DNA of 64,000 bases from a bacterium. GTDB lineage: Bacteria; Zhuqueibacterota; QNDG01; JAGLOF01. Positions within the stretch are counted from its first letter, which is position 1. Every line of letters begins with the position of its first letter. Location of the stretch: assembly GCA_016934955.1 (NCBI GenBank), contig JAFGRY010000049.1:228008-292007 (forward strand). Reading direction: 5' to 3'. Positions 39,173-50,207 of this stretch are shown here, one piece after another. The notes beneath the pieces were generated by a model. That model saw only the letters and a program-made list of their open reading frames with translations. It had not been told where the DNA came from and did no database searches. Made by a program: the position numbers and the translations under genes.

Positions 39173-39739
39173 TTACCCCGGGCTGCCCCCGTCCAGGGCG
39201 TAAATGGCGGGGAGCTCCCGGTACTTTCCCGCCATGTCCAGTCCGTACCCGACGACAAATTCCGTGCCGATGCTGAATCCTGTGTATTCGGGAAGCGGCC
39301 CCGCCCTCCCGGGCCGTTCTTTGGCAAGCAGCACACAGACGCTGATCTTCGCGGCCCCTTTCACGTGGAGATGGCCGCGGACCGTCTCTAGGGTGAGACC
39401 GCTGTCGAGAATATCATCGATGAGAAGCACATCGCGGCCCTTAATGTCCAGAGTGATATCCTGAATGATACTGACCCGGCCGCTGGACCGGACATCCTCC
39501 CTGTAGGAGGAAACGGTCATGACATCGGTCAGCAGCGGCACTCCTCGACGGCTGAGTTCCCGGGACAGGTCCGCCATGAACATGAATGATCCCTTCATGA
39601 GTCCGATCAGGCAGAGTTCCCCGTCCCCGCGGTTCCGGATAATCTCCCCGGCCAGATCCCGCACCCGGCCCGCAATCCGGGGTTCGGAAATGAGCAGCGC
39701 GTATTCGGCCGGTGTCATCGCTGACATCCCTTCACTCAT
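39173..39739 (-). CDS. hpt: Hypoxanthine phosphoribosyltransferase
   Basis: LIGLMKGSFMFMADLSREL, VSIIQDITLDIKGRDVLLIDDILDSGLTL; N-terminus of the track ORF (39832) overlaps the upstream gene, so start placed near 39739. Confidence 0.9.
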   Translation of the reverse strand: MSEGMSAMTPAEYALLISEPRIAGRVRDLAGEIIRNRGDGELCLIGLMKGSFMFMADLSRELSRRGVPLLTDVMTVSSYREDVRSSGRVSIIQDITLDIKGRDVLLIDDILDSGLTLETVRGHLHVKGAAKISVCVLLAKERPGRAGPLPEYTGFSIGTEFVVGYGLDMAGKYRELPAIYALDGGSPG

Positions 39740-41216
39740 TTCCGTAACAGTAGAGGTAGCCGTCCCGGCATCCGATGTAGAGACGGCGGTCGTGGCATAC
39801 AGGAGTCGATTCAACGGCGACACCCGCCACATGGTCTACCAGGGTAAGGTTCCCGGCGGTATCGTAGGTAAAGAGGTAGATACCCCCGTACCCGGCGGCG
39901 ATGAGTTTGTTCCCCACCATAATGGGCGTGGAAATGGAGGGTCCGATATAGTATTTGGCGGCCAGCCGCGGCACCGCATAGGTGTGCTGCAGGTTGGGGC
40001 CCTTCACGGGCGAGGTCCGGTCCGGGTCGTTCAGGTGGAGAACGTAGAGATACCCGTCGATGCCGGCACATGCCGCCAGGGAGGGATATCCGACCATTTT
40101 CGTCTGGTGGTTGACGCAGGCCGATCCGATGAGGCCGCCCTGCCAGGACGCGAAAGCACGGTCCCCGACGGGAAAATACCATTCGACGCAGTCTCCGGCA
40201 TCCCGGGATGGATCGAGTTTGAAAAGGCCGCCGTGTCCGTCGATGTACTGTTTTTCCACCGGTACGAGAATACAGCTGTCCTCGGTGACAACCGGAGAGC
40301 CGTCCATGTCGGAACCGATGAAGAACTCCCAGTCGATGGTGCGGCTGTCGAGGCTGTACCCGTACACCCGTCCGGATCCGGCCGTGATATAGAGACGCCT
40401 GCCCAGCAGACAGGGAGACGATTCGGTGACGAGATTGCCTCCGTGAGCGGCGATATCGGCCTGTTCGTACAGCGGCAGCGTCTGGTGTATCTTCGGCTGC
40501 AGCAGTCCGTCCCTGAGCGCGGCCGCGGCCGGATCGGGGTCGAAGGAGATAAACATCCCGTTTTCGAGACCGGCATAGGCCGTGTCGTTGATGATCACCG
40601 GGGACCCGTCCATATCCCGGCTGTAGCTGTCGGTGCGCCACACATCCAGCTGCCAGAGGGGAGCGCCGCTGTCACAGGAGATACTGCGGAAACTGGGAAC
40701 GACCGGGGTGTAGAGATTGTTCCCGTACCCCCGCCGGCTCCCCTGAAGAACGGTAAGGGAGTGCCCGCCGCTGTCGGCGCCGGGATTGTGCCAGAGCGTG
40801 CCGGTGCCCTTGATCACATCGTCAAAGGCGTATTCCCAGACAACCCGGCCCGAATCGGCGTCAATTTTTTTCAGATGGTAGTCGAAGGCGCCGATCAGCA
40901 GCATCAGGCGGCCGTTTTCCCGGTAGAGCAGCGGCTGCCCGGTCCAGCCGCTGCCGGACCAGACGCGGTCTCCCTTGCGGGAGGATATATTGGTGACACC
41001 CGATCCCAGATAGCGTTTCCAGCGAAGCGAGAGAGAATCAGGGGCGAGATTGCCGTAAAAATTCCGTTCGACCCCGCCCAGGAAGGTGGGGTTGCAGAAA
41101 CTGCAGGTCACTGCCGCACTGTCAGGCGCGGTACGGGCACCGGCCGCTGCGGCAAGCAGCAGGAGCGGGACAATGAAAACGGACGGTCGGAACGGGCTGG
41201 AACCGGTCATATCCAC
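39732..41216 (-). CDS. Exported PQQ-like beta-propeller repeat protein
   Basis: Signal peptide; repeated blades such as DMDGSPVIINDTAYAGLENGMFISFDPD and DMDGSPVVTEDSCILVPV. Confidence 0.75.
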   Translation of the reverse strand: MDMTGSSPFRPSVFIVPLLLLAAAAGARTAPDSAAVTCSFCNPTFLGGVERNFYGNLAPDSLSLRWKRYLGSGVTNISSRKGDRVWSGSGWTGQPLLYRENGRLMLLIGAFDYHLKKIDADSGRVVWEYAFDDVIKGTGTLWHNPGADSGGHSLTVLQGSRRGYGNNLYTPVVPSFRSISCDSGAPLWQLDVWRTDSYSRDMDGSPVIINDTAYAGLENGMFISFDPDPAAAALRDGLLQPKIHQTLPLYEQADIAAHGGNLVTESSPCLLGRRLYITAGSGRVYGYSLDSRTIDWEFFIGSDMDGSPVVTEDSCILVPVEKQYIDGHGGLFKLDPSRDAGDCVEWYFPVGDRAFASWQGGLIGSACVNHQTKMVGYPSLAACAGIDGYLYVLHLNDPDRTSPVKGPNLQHTYAVPRLAAKYYIGPSISTPIMVGNKLIAAGYGGIYLFTYDTAGNLTLVDHVAGVAVESTPVCHDRRLYIGCRDGYLYCYGNE

Positions 41217-41222
41217 GTTGAT

Positions 41223-41789
41223 TCAGTTTTGTTTCCCGCGTTTGTCACCGGATGACCGTACCGGAGCTTTTTTTCCGGAAGTCGCGGTTTTTCTGCCGGC
41301 AGCGGGCTTTTTCGCGCTGGACGTCTTGCCGGCGGGTTTCCCGACGGCGGATTTCTTTTCAGCGGGGGCGGGTTTCTTTTCAGCGGCGGGTTTCTTCCCG
41401 CTCTCCGGCGTTCCGCCGGACGCGGGGGCAGCGTTCCTGCCGGCCGGGGGCGTTCGTTTTTTCTGGGCCGCTTCCGCGGTTCTCCGCGCCTGTTCCCTGA
41501 TATCGACGATCGCTTTTTCGTTCTTGGTGATCGCGGCCGTTATATGATTGATTTTTTCGATGAAGTAGCTTATGCCGTCATCATTATGGGCATCGATCCT
41601 CTTGCCGTCGCTTACCCTGACATATACCTCTCTTCCCAGCGCCTTGTAAGTCTGATCGAGTTTTCTGTTGAGGTTGAGAAGGTCGACTTTGATTTTCCCG
41701 ATCCGAGTGTACTCTTCCGTCTTGTCGGCGGCCGTGTTGACGCCGTCGAGCAGCGTTTTTTTGAGATCGTCCCAGAGAGATGACGCCAT
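41223..41789 (-). CDS. Coiled-coil protein with Lys/Ala/Pro-rich histone-like C-terminal tail
   Basis: GKKPAAEKKPAPAEKKSAVGKPAGKTSSAKKPAAGRKTATSGKKAPVRSSGDKRGKQN. Confidence 0.75.
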   Translation of the reverse strand: MASSLWDDLKKTLLDGVNTAADKTEEYTRIGKIKVDLLNLNRKLDQTYKALGREVYVRVSDGKRIDAHNDDGISYFIEKINHITAAITKNEKAIVDIREQARRTAEAAQKKRTPPAGRNAAPASGGTPESGKKPAAEKKPAPAEKKSAVGKPAGKTSSAKKPAAGRKTATSGKKAPVRSSGDKRGKQN

Positions 41790-41885
41790 CGGGTTGCTCC
41801 TTACGGTAAATTATTGCGCGTACTGGTTAAATTACGAGAGTGTCAGACAAAAATCAAGTGAAAAAGAGGATCGGGGGCCGAAGAC

Positions 41886-41927
41886 AAAAAAAGCCCGGAC
41901 CGATGGTGACCGCGCGGACCGGGCTCA
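41886..41927 (-). terminator. Rho-independent terminator
   Basis: Minus strand AGCCCGGTCC...GGTCCGGGCTTTTTTT. Confidence 0.65.
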
Positions 41928-41942
41928 GGGACAGGGTGCGGA

Positions 41943-42521
41943 TCAGAATTCAAAGACGACGGAATGTCTGCTGCCGTCGCTGCCGATGGCGTATACGGTA
42001 TTGAGGACGATGGAGTCGACTTTCCCCTGTTCTCCCTGAAACGGATAGTACTCGTTCGGGGGCAGGAGGGTGCGGCTGAACACATACTGCTGACCTGCAT
42101 CGATCCACTGGATCACCGTCTGCTCCGCCTGGCAGTCCACGAGATTCATGAACAATGAATCGGTGCGAAAGGTGAACGCATGCTCTTTTTGATAGGGAGG
42201 TCCACCGATGATGACCTTTCCCTGTACTTCAAGGGCACGCGCTTCTTCGTGTTCCACCGTGACGGCGAAGGTCAGGACATTCGCCTTGTCAGCTTCCAGT
42301 CCGTCGATCTCGTGCACAGCCGGAAGATACTCGGTGCCGAGGTACTCGATAATGACCCGCTGCTCCATCACCGGCGGTTCAGCCGGATTACCGGGATAGT
42401 GGTCGCATGCGGTATCGAATCCGGTGAGCAGCAGGACAAAACAGAAAAAAACACCGGCATGAATCGCCGTTGCGAACAGACGGCGCGTGGTGCTGGAGAC
42501 CAGCTTTGGTATACGTCTCAT
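41943..42521 (-). CDS. Hypothetical exported protein
   Basis: Hydrophobic N-terminus (IHAGVFFCFVLLLTGFDTACDHYPG). Confidence 0.65.
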   Translation of the reverse strand: MRRIPKLVSSTTRRLFATAIHAGVFFCFVLLLTGFDTACDHYPGNPAEPPVMEQRVIIEYLGTEYLPAVHEIDGLEADKANVLTFAVTVEHEEARALEVQGKVIIGGPPYQKEHAFTFRTDSLFMNLVDCQAEQTVIQWIDAGQQYVFSRTLLPPNEYYPFQGEQGKVDSIVLNTVYAIGSDGSRHSVVFEF

Positions 42522-42710
42522 TCCCCCTCCGGGTTAATACAGGCACTTTTTTCCCGCAGGCGGCTATTTTTGCCTGCGGGACAGGGTAACACCCGTCTGA
42601 TGAAGCGATGTAACATCCACATAATCAGTACAATAGCAGCATTATCACATACAACGCTTCCTGATCGAACGTGTACTTCTGCAAAATGAATACCAGGGAG
42701 TGAGAGGGTA

Positions 42711-42739
42711 AAAAAAAATCCCGATTGCGTATCGGGATT
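42711..42739 (-). terminator. Rho-independent terminator after tRNA-Asp
   Basis: Minus strand AATCCCGATACGCAATCGGGATTTTTTTT. Confidence 0.75.
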
Positions 42740-42742
42740 GCG

Positions 42743-42816
42743 CGGGGTCGACGGGATTCGAACCCGCAACTTCCGGCGTGACAGGCCGGTGCTCTAACCG
42801 GTTGAACTACGACCCC
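42743..42816 (-). tRNA. tRNA-Asp (anticodon GTC)
   Basis: GGGGTCG TA GTTC..GAGC A CCGGC CTGTCAC GCCGG AAGTT GCGGG TTCGAAT CCCGT CGACCCC G: all arms pair; CCA not encoded. Confidence 0.97.
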
Positions 42817-42910
42817 TCTCGGTGTTTTGAGAAGGAATAATATAAGCACATTTTTTTCTTTTGTCAATATTTAATTGATAAATTTTCGGATCGGTGCGGC
42901 CCGCGGCGGC

Positions 42911-42947
42911 AAAAAAAACCGCCGTCCCGGAAACCGGAACGGCGGTT
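42911..42947 (-). terminator. Rho-independent terminator
   Basis: Minus strand AACCGCCGTTCCGGTTTCCGGGACGGCGGTTTTTTTT. Confidence 0.8.
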
Positions 42948-42968
42948 GGAGCATCGACGCTCACCTGC

Positions 42969-43145
42969 TTATATGTGCACTTTATCCCAGTCAGATTTTT
43001 TCACGAATTTCGTCAGGTTGCGGCCGTCAGAGGTCTTGGCTTTGAGGGCGTACCGCTCTTTTCCAGGTTCTCCGTAGGTGACTTTTTCTACTACTTCCGC
43101 TTGGACCTTCTGCCGCAGCTTGACATCATAAAATGTGTCTTTCAT
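42969..43145 (-). CDS. 58-aa small basic protein of unknown function, missed by the ORF track
   Basis: MKDTFYDVKLRQKVQAEVVEKVTYGEPGKERYALKAKTSDGRNLTKFVKKSDWDKVHI; GAAGGAGG upstream of the ATG; terminator directly downstream. Confidence 0.75.
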   Translation of the reverse strand: MKDTFYDVKLRQKVQAEVVEKVTYGEPGKERYALKAKTSDGRNLTKFVKKSDWDKVHI

Positions 43146-43343
43146 GACATGCCTCCTTCGATAATGGTATTGTGTAAACGGTTGAACGCCTCACCAGGAC
43201 TCACTGATATTCCTGACAGCTTGTATAGCGTTTAAATGGTATTTCTGGGCGATACGATTATGTCGTTGGGGTATTTTGACTCGATAATATATGAAAAAAA
43301 AACGTATTTAGCAATGAGAAATACTACTTTTTTTTCATTTATC

Positions 43344-45310
<1,967 letters not shown>

Positions 45311-45314
<4 letters not shown>

Positions 45315-46264
45315 GCGGTGCCGGCGTCCTGAACAGCGGTGAGTCTGTAGGTATATCCCCCCTCGATCCGGCACCCGCTTCTGCGGTACCCGCGAATGTA
45401 CTGGCCGCAGTTGCTGCCGATCAGGTTCTCCTCGCGCTCACCGATGCTGAGGATGACATCATAGCCGGCGGCGGTGAGTTCTTCGATGACCGGAAAACGG
45501 TTCTCCCCCTCCCCGACCAGGGAGACGATACGGTGTTTCCTGGCCGTTGCCGTGGGATTCACGGGCGTAATCTTCACCATGAATATGTCAGGGGAAAAAA
45601 GACGGGAAAGCAGGTCGACATCCAGGGGCGACTCTTCCGAGAGGGCGAAATTCAGGGTGACCTTTCGACCGCCGGGCAGATGGAAATCAGCGCCGTAGGC
45701 AGCGATCTCGCCCAGGGACCAGGTGGCGGCCGGGATGATCCAGCGGCGCAGGGACTCATCCGTTGTATGGATGCTGAACTGCAGCTGGAACCGTTCCGGG
45801 TAATGACGGTGCCTGATCGCGAGCAGTTCCTGAAAGAACCGTTCCCGTTTCGCGGGAGCGATGGTCGAAACGGTCGGCAGCAGACCGGGAAGGGGATAAC
45901 GGCAGGGCAGGATCTCCAGTGTCTCGAGCACCCCGTCATTCAGGGCGGGCTCCCCCATGCGGGCGAACTGTATCTTGAATTTATCCACCTCCAGGGGCCG
46001 GCCGGGAAACCGGAAGCCGACCATGGCGTCTATCTGGGCGAGCATATCACGACAGCTCACCGCTCCTTCAAAGTGTCCGCCGGCATCGCAGAACCGGCAC
46101 CCCACCGGACAGCCGTAGAGGGTGGAAATTATCAGCACCCACTTTTCCCCGCGGGAAAAGGGCGGCTGCACTGATTCAACGAATTCGATCTGTTTTCCGC
46201 CGGAGGTCTCGCCGATAAACACGGTGGCGATATCCGACGCTTCTGTCCGGGCGATTATGTTCAT
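45311..46264 (-). CDS. RlmN/Cfr-like radical SAM protein
   Basis: STLYGCPVGCRFCDAGG (CxxxCxxC), FARMGEPALN, C-terminal IGSNCGQY. Confidence 0.85.
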
Positions 46265-47160
46265 AGGGTACCGTTTTCGGTTCTCAGCATTTCATGAATT
46301 ATCATCGCGGCCTTCACCCCCTCGCCGGCGGCGATGGCGGCGTGGCGGTAACGGCCGTTGCCCACGTCGCCGGCAAATAACAGGCGGTCCCGCGCCGTTT
46401 CTCGCCGCGGTCCGTGTTCGGGAGCTCCTTCCAGAAACCCCAGTTCGGGAGTGCGGCCTATTGCCGGCAGTACGTAATCGGCGCGCACGATCTCCCGGCC
46501 GCCGCGGTGCTCACACAGCAATTCGCACCGCCCCTCCCCGTCGCATCCGATCCGCAGCACGCGAAAGGAAGTATGACAGGTGATCGCCTCCGCTCCGGCG
46601 GCCCGCTCCGCCAGCAGGGGCAGGCAGCGCACGGCCTCGCTTCTGCAGAGAATGGTGACCCGATTGTCCGCGGCAGCGGCGGCCAGCGCGTAATCGAACG
46701 CGGCGTCTCCGCCGCCGATCACGGCGATATGAGCGCCGGTAATGGATCCCGGCACCATGCCGTCGGCGAGAATCCGTTCTTCCGGCGCTCCGGCGACAAG
46801 GGCGGGATCGAGCCGTCGCGGCCGTGTTCCGGAGGCGATGATCACGTAACCGGAGCTGATCACGGCAGCGGCGGTCTTCAGAAGAACGAGCCGGCCCTGC
46901 CGCGAAAGAGAGATGACCGCATCCCTGAGGGGAACGATGCCGTGTGCGGTTAGCTGCTCTGCGATGCGCCCGGCAAGCTCGCGTCCGGATATGCCGCCGG
47001 GAAATCCCGGATAGTTTTCGACGAGATTGGCCTGCCGCAGCAGTCCGCCGGGTCTGTCCCGTTCGACAAGAAGGGGATCGATGCCCTGCCGCACGAGCTG
47101 CACCGCAGCGGCCGCTCCCGCCGGTCCGGCACCGATGATGGCAACCGGTACGGCGATCAC
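46261..47160 (-). CDS. Thioredoxin-reductase-like NAD(P)/FAD oxidoreductase without CxxC
   Basis: VAIIGAGPAGAAAAVQLVRQG, NYPGFPGGISG, IAVIGGGDAAFDYAL, LFAGDVGNGRYRHAAIAAGEG. Confidence 0.88.
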   Translation of the reverse strand: MIAVPVAIIGAGPAGAAAAVQLVRQGIDPLLVERDRPGGLLRQANLVENYPGFPGGISGRELAGRIAEQLTAHGIVPLRDAVISLSRQGRLVLLKTAAAVISSGYVIIASGTRPRRLDPALVAGAPEERILADGMVPGSITGAHIAVIGGGDAAFDYALAAAAADNRVTILCRSEAVRCLPLLAERAAGAEAITCHTSFRVLRIGCDGEGRCELLCEHRGGREIVRADYVLPAIGRTPELGFLEGAPEHGPRRETARDRLLFAGDVGNGRYRHAAIAAGEGVKAAMIIHEMLRTENGTL

Positions 47161-47753
47161 GCCAGCACCTCGCAGAGATCGGCCGCGAGGCAGATGTGGG
47201 CGAACCCGTGGGCGAGATTGATCAGGGAGGCGCGGTGAAACCGGGCGCTAAAGGTCGCGGTGGCGTCAGCCGGGAAAAACACCTCGAATCCATGGACAAA
47301 CCCGCTCCGGGCCGTTGTCTCGCAGCAGAGATGGGTCATGACACCGGTGACGACGATCTGCCGCGTTCCCGTATCGTGCAGGAGCGTTTCCAGGGGAGTG
47401 CGGTAAAATGCGTCGTACTCCTCCTTGTCCAGCACCGTGCAGCCGGCGGCGTCCAGCAGGGGCGAGATTGCCGCCCGGTCCTGATCCAACAGAATGGTAT
47501 CACGCCACCACCGCCGCATCATTGTATTTCCCTGTTCCCGGTTGCCGTGCCTGGTGACGATCACCGGTCTGCCCCTGGCAATGAAAAGCGTTTTCAGACG
47601 ATTGACGGTGTCGATGATCGCCGGGGAGGACGGCACGAACGCGTGGGACTCCGGCTCGAGAAAATACCGCTGCATGTCGAGAACGAGCAGGGCGCAGGAG
47701 CCGGGATCGAGCAGGTGTGCCGGGGATGCGGGGGCCAGGCCGGCGTCCCGCAT
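47157..47753 (-). CDS. Isochorismatase-family cysteine hydrolase
   Basis: LLVLDMQRYFLEPESHAF, VLDKEEYDAFYRTPLETLL, VTGVMTHLCCETTARSGFVHGFEV. Confidence 0.9.
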   Translation of the reverse strand: MRDAGLAPASPAHLLDPGSCALLVLDMQRYFLEPESHAFVPSSPAIIDTVNRLKTLFIARGRPVIVTRHGNREQGNTMMRRWWRDTILLDQDRAAISPLLDAAGCTVLDKEEYDAFYRTPLETLLHDTGTRQIVVTGVMTHLCCETTARSGFVHGFEVFFPADATATFSARFHRASLINLAHGFAHICLAADLCEVLA

Positions 47754-47900
47754 GATGGCCGCGGCATCGGCGTCACTACTGCCGGGTCGCAGATATGTCT
47801 CTTTGTTCGTTTTCAGATTACAGGTCGCTTTTTTTCGTTGCTGCCGGCGTAACGGGAGTCAAGTTTACTAAATGAAGAGGACAATGTCAATGAAAATCAC

Positions 47901-47929
47901 TTGCATTTATTGAGGTCCGCGTCTATATT
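47901..47929 (+). promoter_or_regulatory. Candidate promoter of tex
   Basis: TTGCAT - 17 bp - TATATT. Confidence 0.55.
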
Positions 47930-47990
47930 AAACGCCTGATAAACAGCCCGCTACGAATCCCTGAAACTGACTACTGAATGAGGTCCCACG

Positions 47991-50162
47991 GTGAACGAAC
48001 AGCAGATGCACGCACATATAGCCGCTGAACTCCGCATCAGCCCCGCCCAGGTGAGCAGGACCGCCGCCCTGCTCGATGACGACAACACGGTACCGTTTAT
48101 CGCCCGTTACAGAAAGGAAGTCACCGGCAGTCTCGACGAAGAACAGATCAGGGCCGTGCAGGACCGGCTCAAATATCTGCGAACGCTGGAAGAGAGGAAG
48201 CAGTCCGTGCTCAAAAGCATTACCGAACAGGGAAAGCTGACCCCCGAACTCGAAAAGGCGATCCGGGAAGCGGACAAACTGCAGGATGTGGAGGATCTCT
48301 ATCTTCCCTACAAACCGAAACGGCGCACCCGGGCCACCGTCGCCCGGGAAAAGGGGCTGGAACCGCTGGCCCTGCTCATCATGGCCGCGGAAACCATGTC
48401 TGGGGATCCCCTGGCCGCCGCCGCAGCCTACATCGATCCGGAAAAGGGCGTGGATACCGCTGAAGATGCGCTGGCCGGGGCCTGCGACATCGTGGCCGAA
48501 ACCGTCGCTGAAAACGCCGAGATACGCAAACTGATCAGGACCGCATTTCTCGAAACCGGTGTGGTGGCCAGCGAAACCGCCGACAAGGAAAAAGCCGCCC
48601 GCGATTACGAAATGTACATGGATTTTCGGGAAGCCGTCAGAACCGTGCCGTCCTACCGGATCCTGGCCATCAACAGGGGGGAAAAAGAGGAGGCCCTCTA
48701 CGCCTGGATCGATGTGAATGACGACGAGATGATCGCGGCCGTCGAATCCGCGCTGCTGACCCCGGATTCGAAAGACATATTCACACCCTGGTACCGGGCG
48801 GCCATCGCGGACGGGTACACCAGGCTCATCGAACCGGCCATTCAGCGGGAAGTCCGCACGCTGCTGCGGGAACGCGCCGAACAGCACGCCATCGACGTGT
48901 TTTCGAAAAACCTGCGGGCCCTGCTGATGTCCCCGCCCCTGAAGGGATCGGTCATTCTCGGCATCGATCCCGGGTACCGCACCGGCTGCAAGGCCGCGGT
49001 TATCGACTCCACCGGCAAATATATCGAGGGCACCACCATCTATCCCCACGCTCCCCAGAAACAGTGGGACGCGGCGAAACGGACCCTGGCCCGACTTGTC
49101 GGTGACCACGGCGTGGACATTATCGCCATCGGAAACGGCACGGCCGGCAGGGAGACGGAACAGCTTGCCGCGGAGCTGATCGGGGAGCTGGACCGGGATC
49201 TGCACTACGCCATCGTCAACGAAGCCGGCGCATCTGTGTACAGCGCCTCCCCGGTGGCGAAGAAGGAGTTCCCCGATCTGGATGTCTCCATGCGGGGGAA
49301 CATCTCCATTGCCCGCCGTCTCCTCGACCCCCTTTCGGAACTGGTCAAGATCGATCCAAAATCCATCGGCGTGGGTCTCTACCAGCACGATGTCGACCAG
49401 AACAGGCTGGGAGAATCACTGGACGCGGTGGTCGAATCCTGCGTCAACCAGGTCGGCGTCGATCTCAACACCGCCTCCTCTTCCCTGCTGCGGTATGTGG
49501 CGGGCATCAACAGCCGCACCGCCGACAATATCGTCTCCCTGCGGGAGGAACGGGGTTTCCTCGATTCCCGCATGCTGCTCAGGGAAGTGCAGGGGCTCGG
49601 TGAAAAGGCGTTCACCCAGTGCGCCGGGTTCCTGAGGATCCCCGAGAGCGACACCCTCCTGGACCGAACGGCCGTACACCCCGAATCATACGAGGCGGCG
49701 ACCCGGCTCGTCGACTTTCTCGAACTCGATATGGAGCAGATCAAGCGGGACGGGTCGCTGCTGAAACAGCGGATCGACCGCGCCGGAAAACCGCTGGACG
49801 AGATCGCCGGTGTCTGCGGCTGCGGCCGGGAGACGCTCACGGACATCATTTCTGCCCTGGAGAAGCCGGGACGGGATCCCCGTTCGGCAATGCCCGCGCC
49901 GGTGCTGCGCAGCGATGTCCTCTCCATGGACGACCTCTACGAGGGGCTGGTGCTCAAGGGGACGGTGCGGAACGTGGTCGATTTCGGCGCCTTCGTGGAC
50001 ATCGGCGTCAAACAGGACGGACTTGTCCATTTGAGCCGGATGGCCAGGAAGTTCGTGAAGAATCCCCTGGACATCGTGTCCGTGGGAGACATCATCGACG
50101 TCAAGATACTCAGCGTCGACAAGGAACGGGGCCGGATCGCCCTCTCCATGATCCTGGACTGA
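47991..50162 (+). CDS. tex: Tex-family transcription accessory protein with S1 RNA-binding domain
   Basis: GTG start; TVPFIARYRKEVTGSLDEEQIR, VILGIDPGYRTGCKAAVID, IAIGNGTAGRETEQ, SVYSASPVAKKEFP, C-terminal S1 (LKGTVRNVVDFGAFVDIGVKQDGLVHLS). Confidence 0.97.
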   Translation: MNEQQMHAHIAAELRISPAQVSRTAALLDDDNTVPFIARYRKEVTGSLDEEQIRAVQDRLKYLRTLEERKQSVLKSITEQGKLTPELEKAIREADKLQDVEDLYLPYKPKRRTRATVAREKGLEPLALLIMAAETMSGDPLAAAAAYIDPEKGVDTAEDALAGACDIVAETVAENAEIRKLIRTAFLETGVVASETADKEKAARDYEMYMDFREAVRTVPSYRILAINRGEKEEALYAWIDVNDDEMIAAVESALLTPDSKDIFTPWYRAAIADGYTRLIEPAIQREVRTLLRERAEQHAIDVFSKNLRALLMSPPLKGSVILGIDPGYRTGCKAAVIDSTGKYIEGTTIYPHAPQKQWDAAKRTLARLVGDHGVDIIAIGNGTAGRETEQLAAELIGELDRDLHYAIVNEAGASVYSASPVAKKEFPDLDVSMRGNISIARRLLDPLSELVKIDPKSIGVGLYQHDVDQNRLGESLDAVVESCVNQVGVDLNTASSSLLRYVAGINSRTADNIVSLREERGFLDSRMLLREVQGLGEKAFTQCAGFLRIPESDTLLDRTAVHPESYEAATRLVDFLELDMEQIKRDGSLLKQRIDRAGKPLDEIAGVCGCGRETLTDIISALEKPGRDPRSAMPAPVLRSDVLSMDDLYEGLVLKGTVRNVVDFGAFVDIGVKQDGLVHLSRMARKFVKNPLDIVSVGDIIDVKILSVDKERGRIALSMILD

Positions 50163-50207
50163 GCGAACCGGGGGTTCGCACCCCGGCAACGGCAAGGAGA
50201 GAGTCAC

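Noticed and set aside
39519-41255. 578-aa plus-strand ORF
   Set aside because: Antisense to the PQQ-like propeller gene and hpt; no motifs.
47928-49388. 486-aa minus-strand ORF
   Set aside because: Antisense to tex, which has full family motifs; a long opposite-frame ORF is expected in high-GC DNA.
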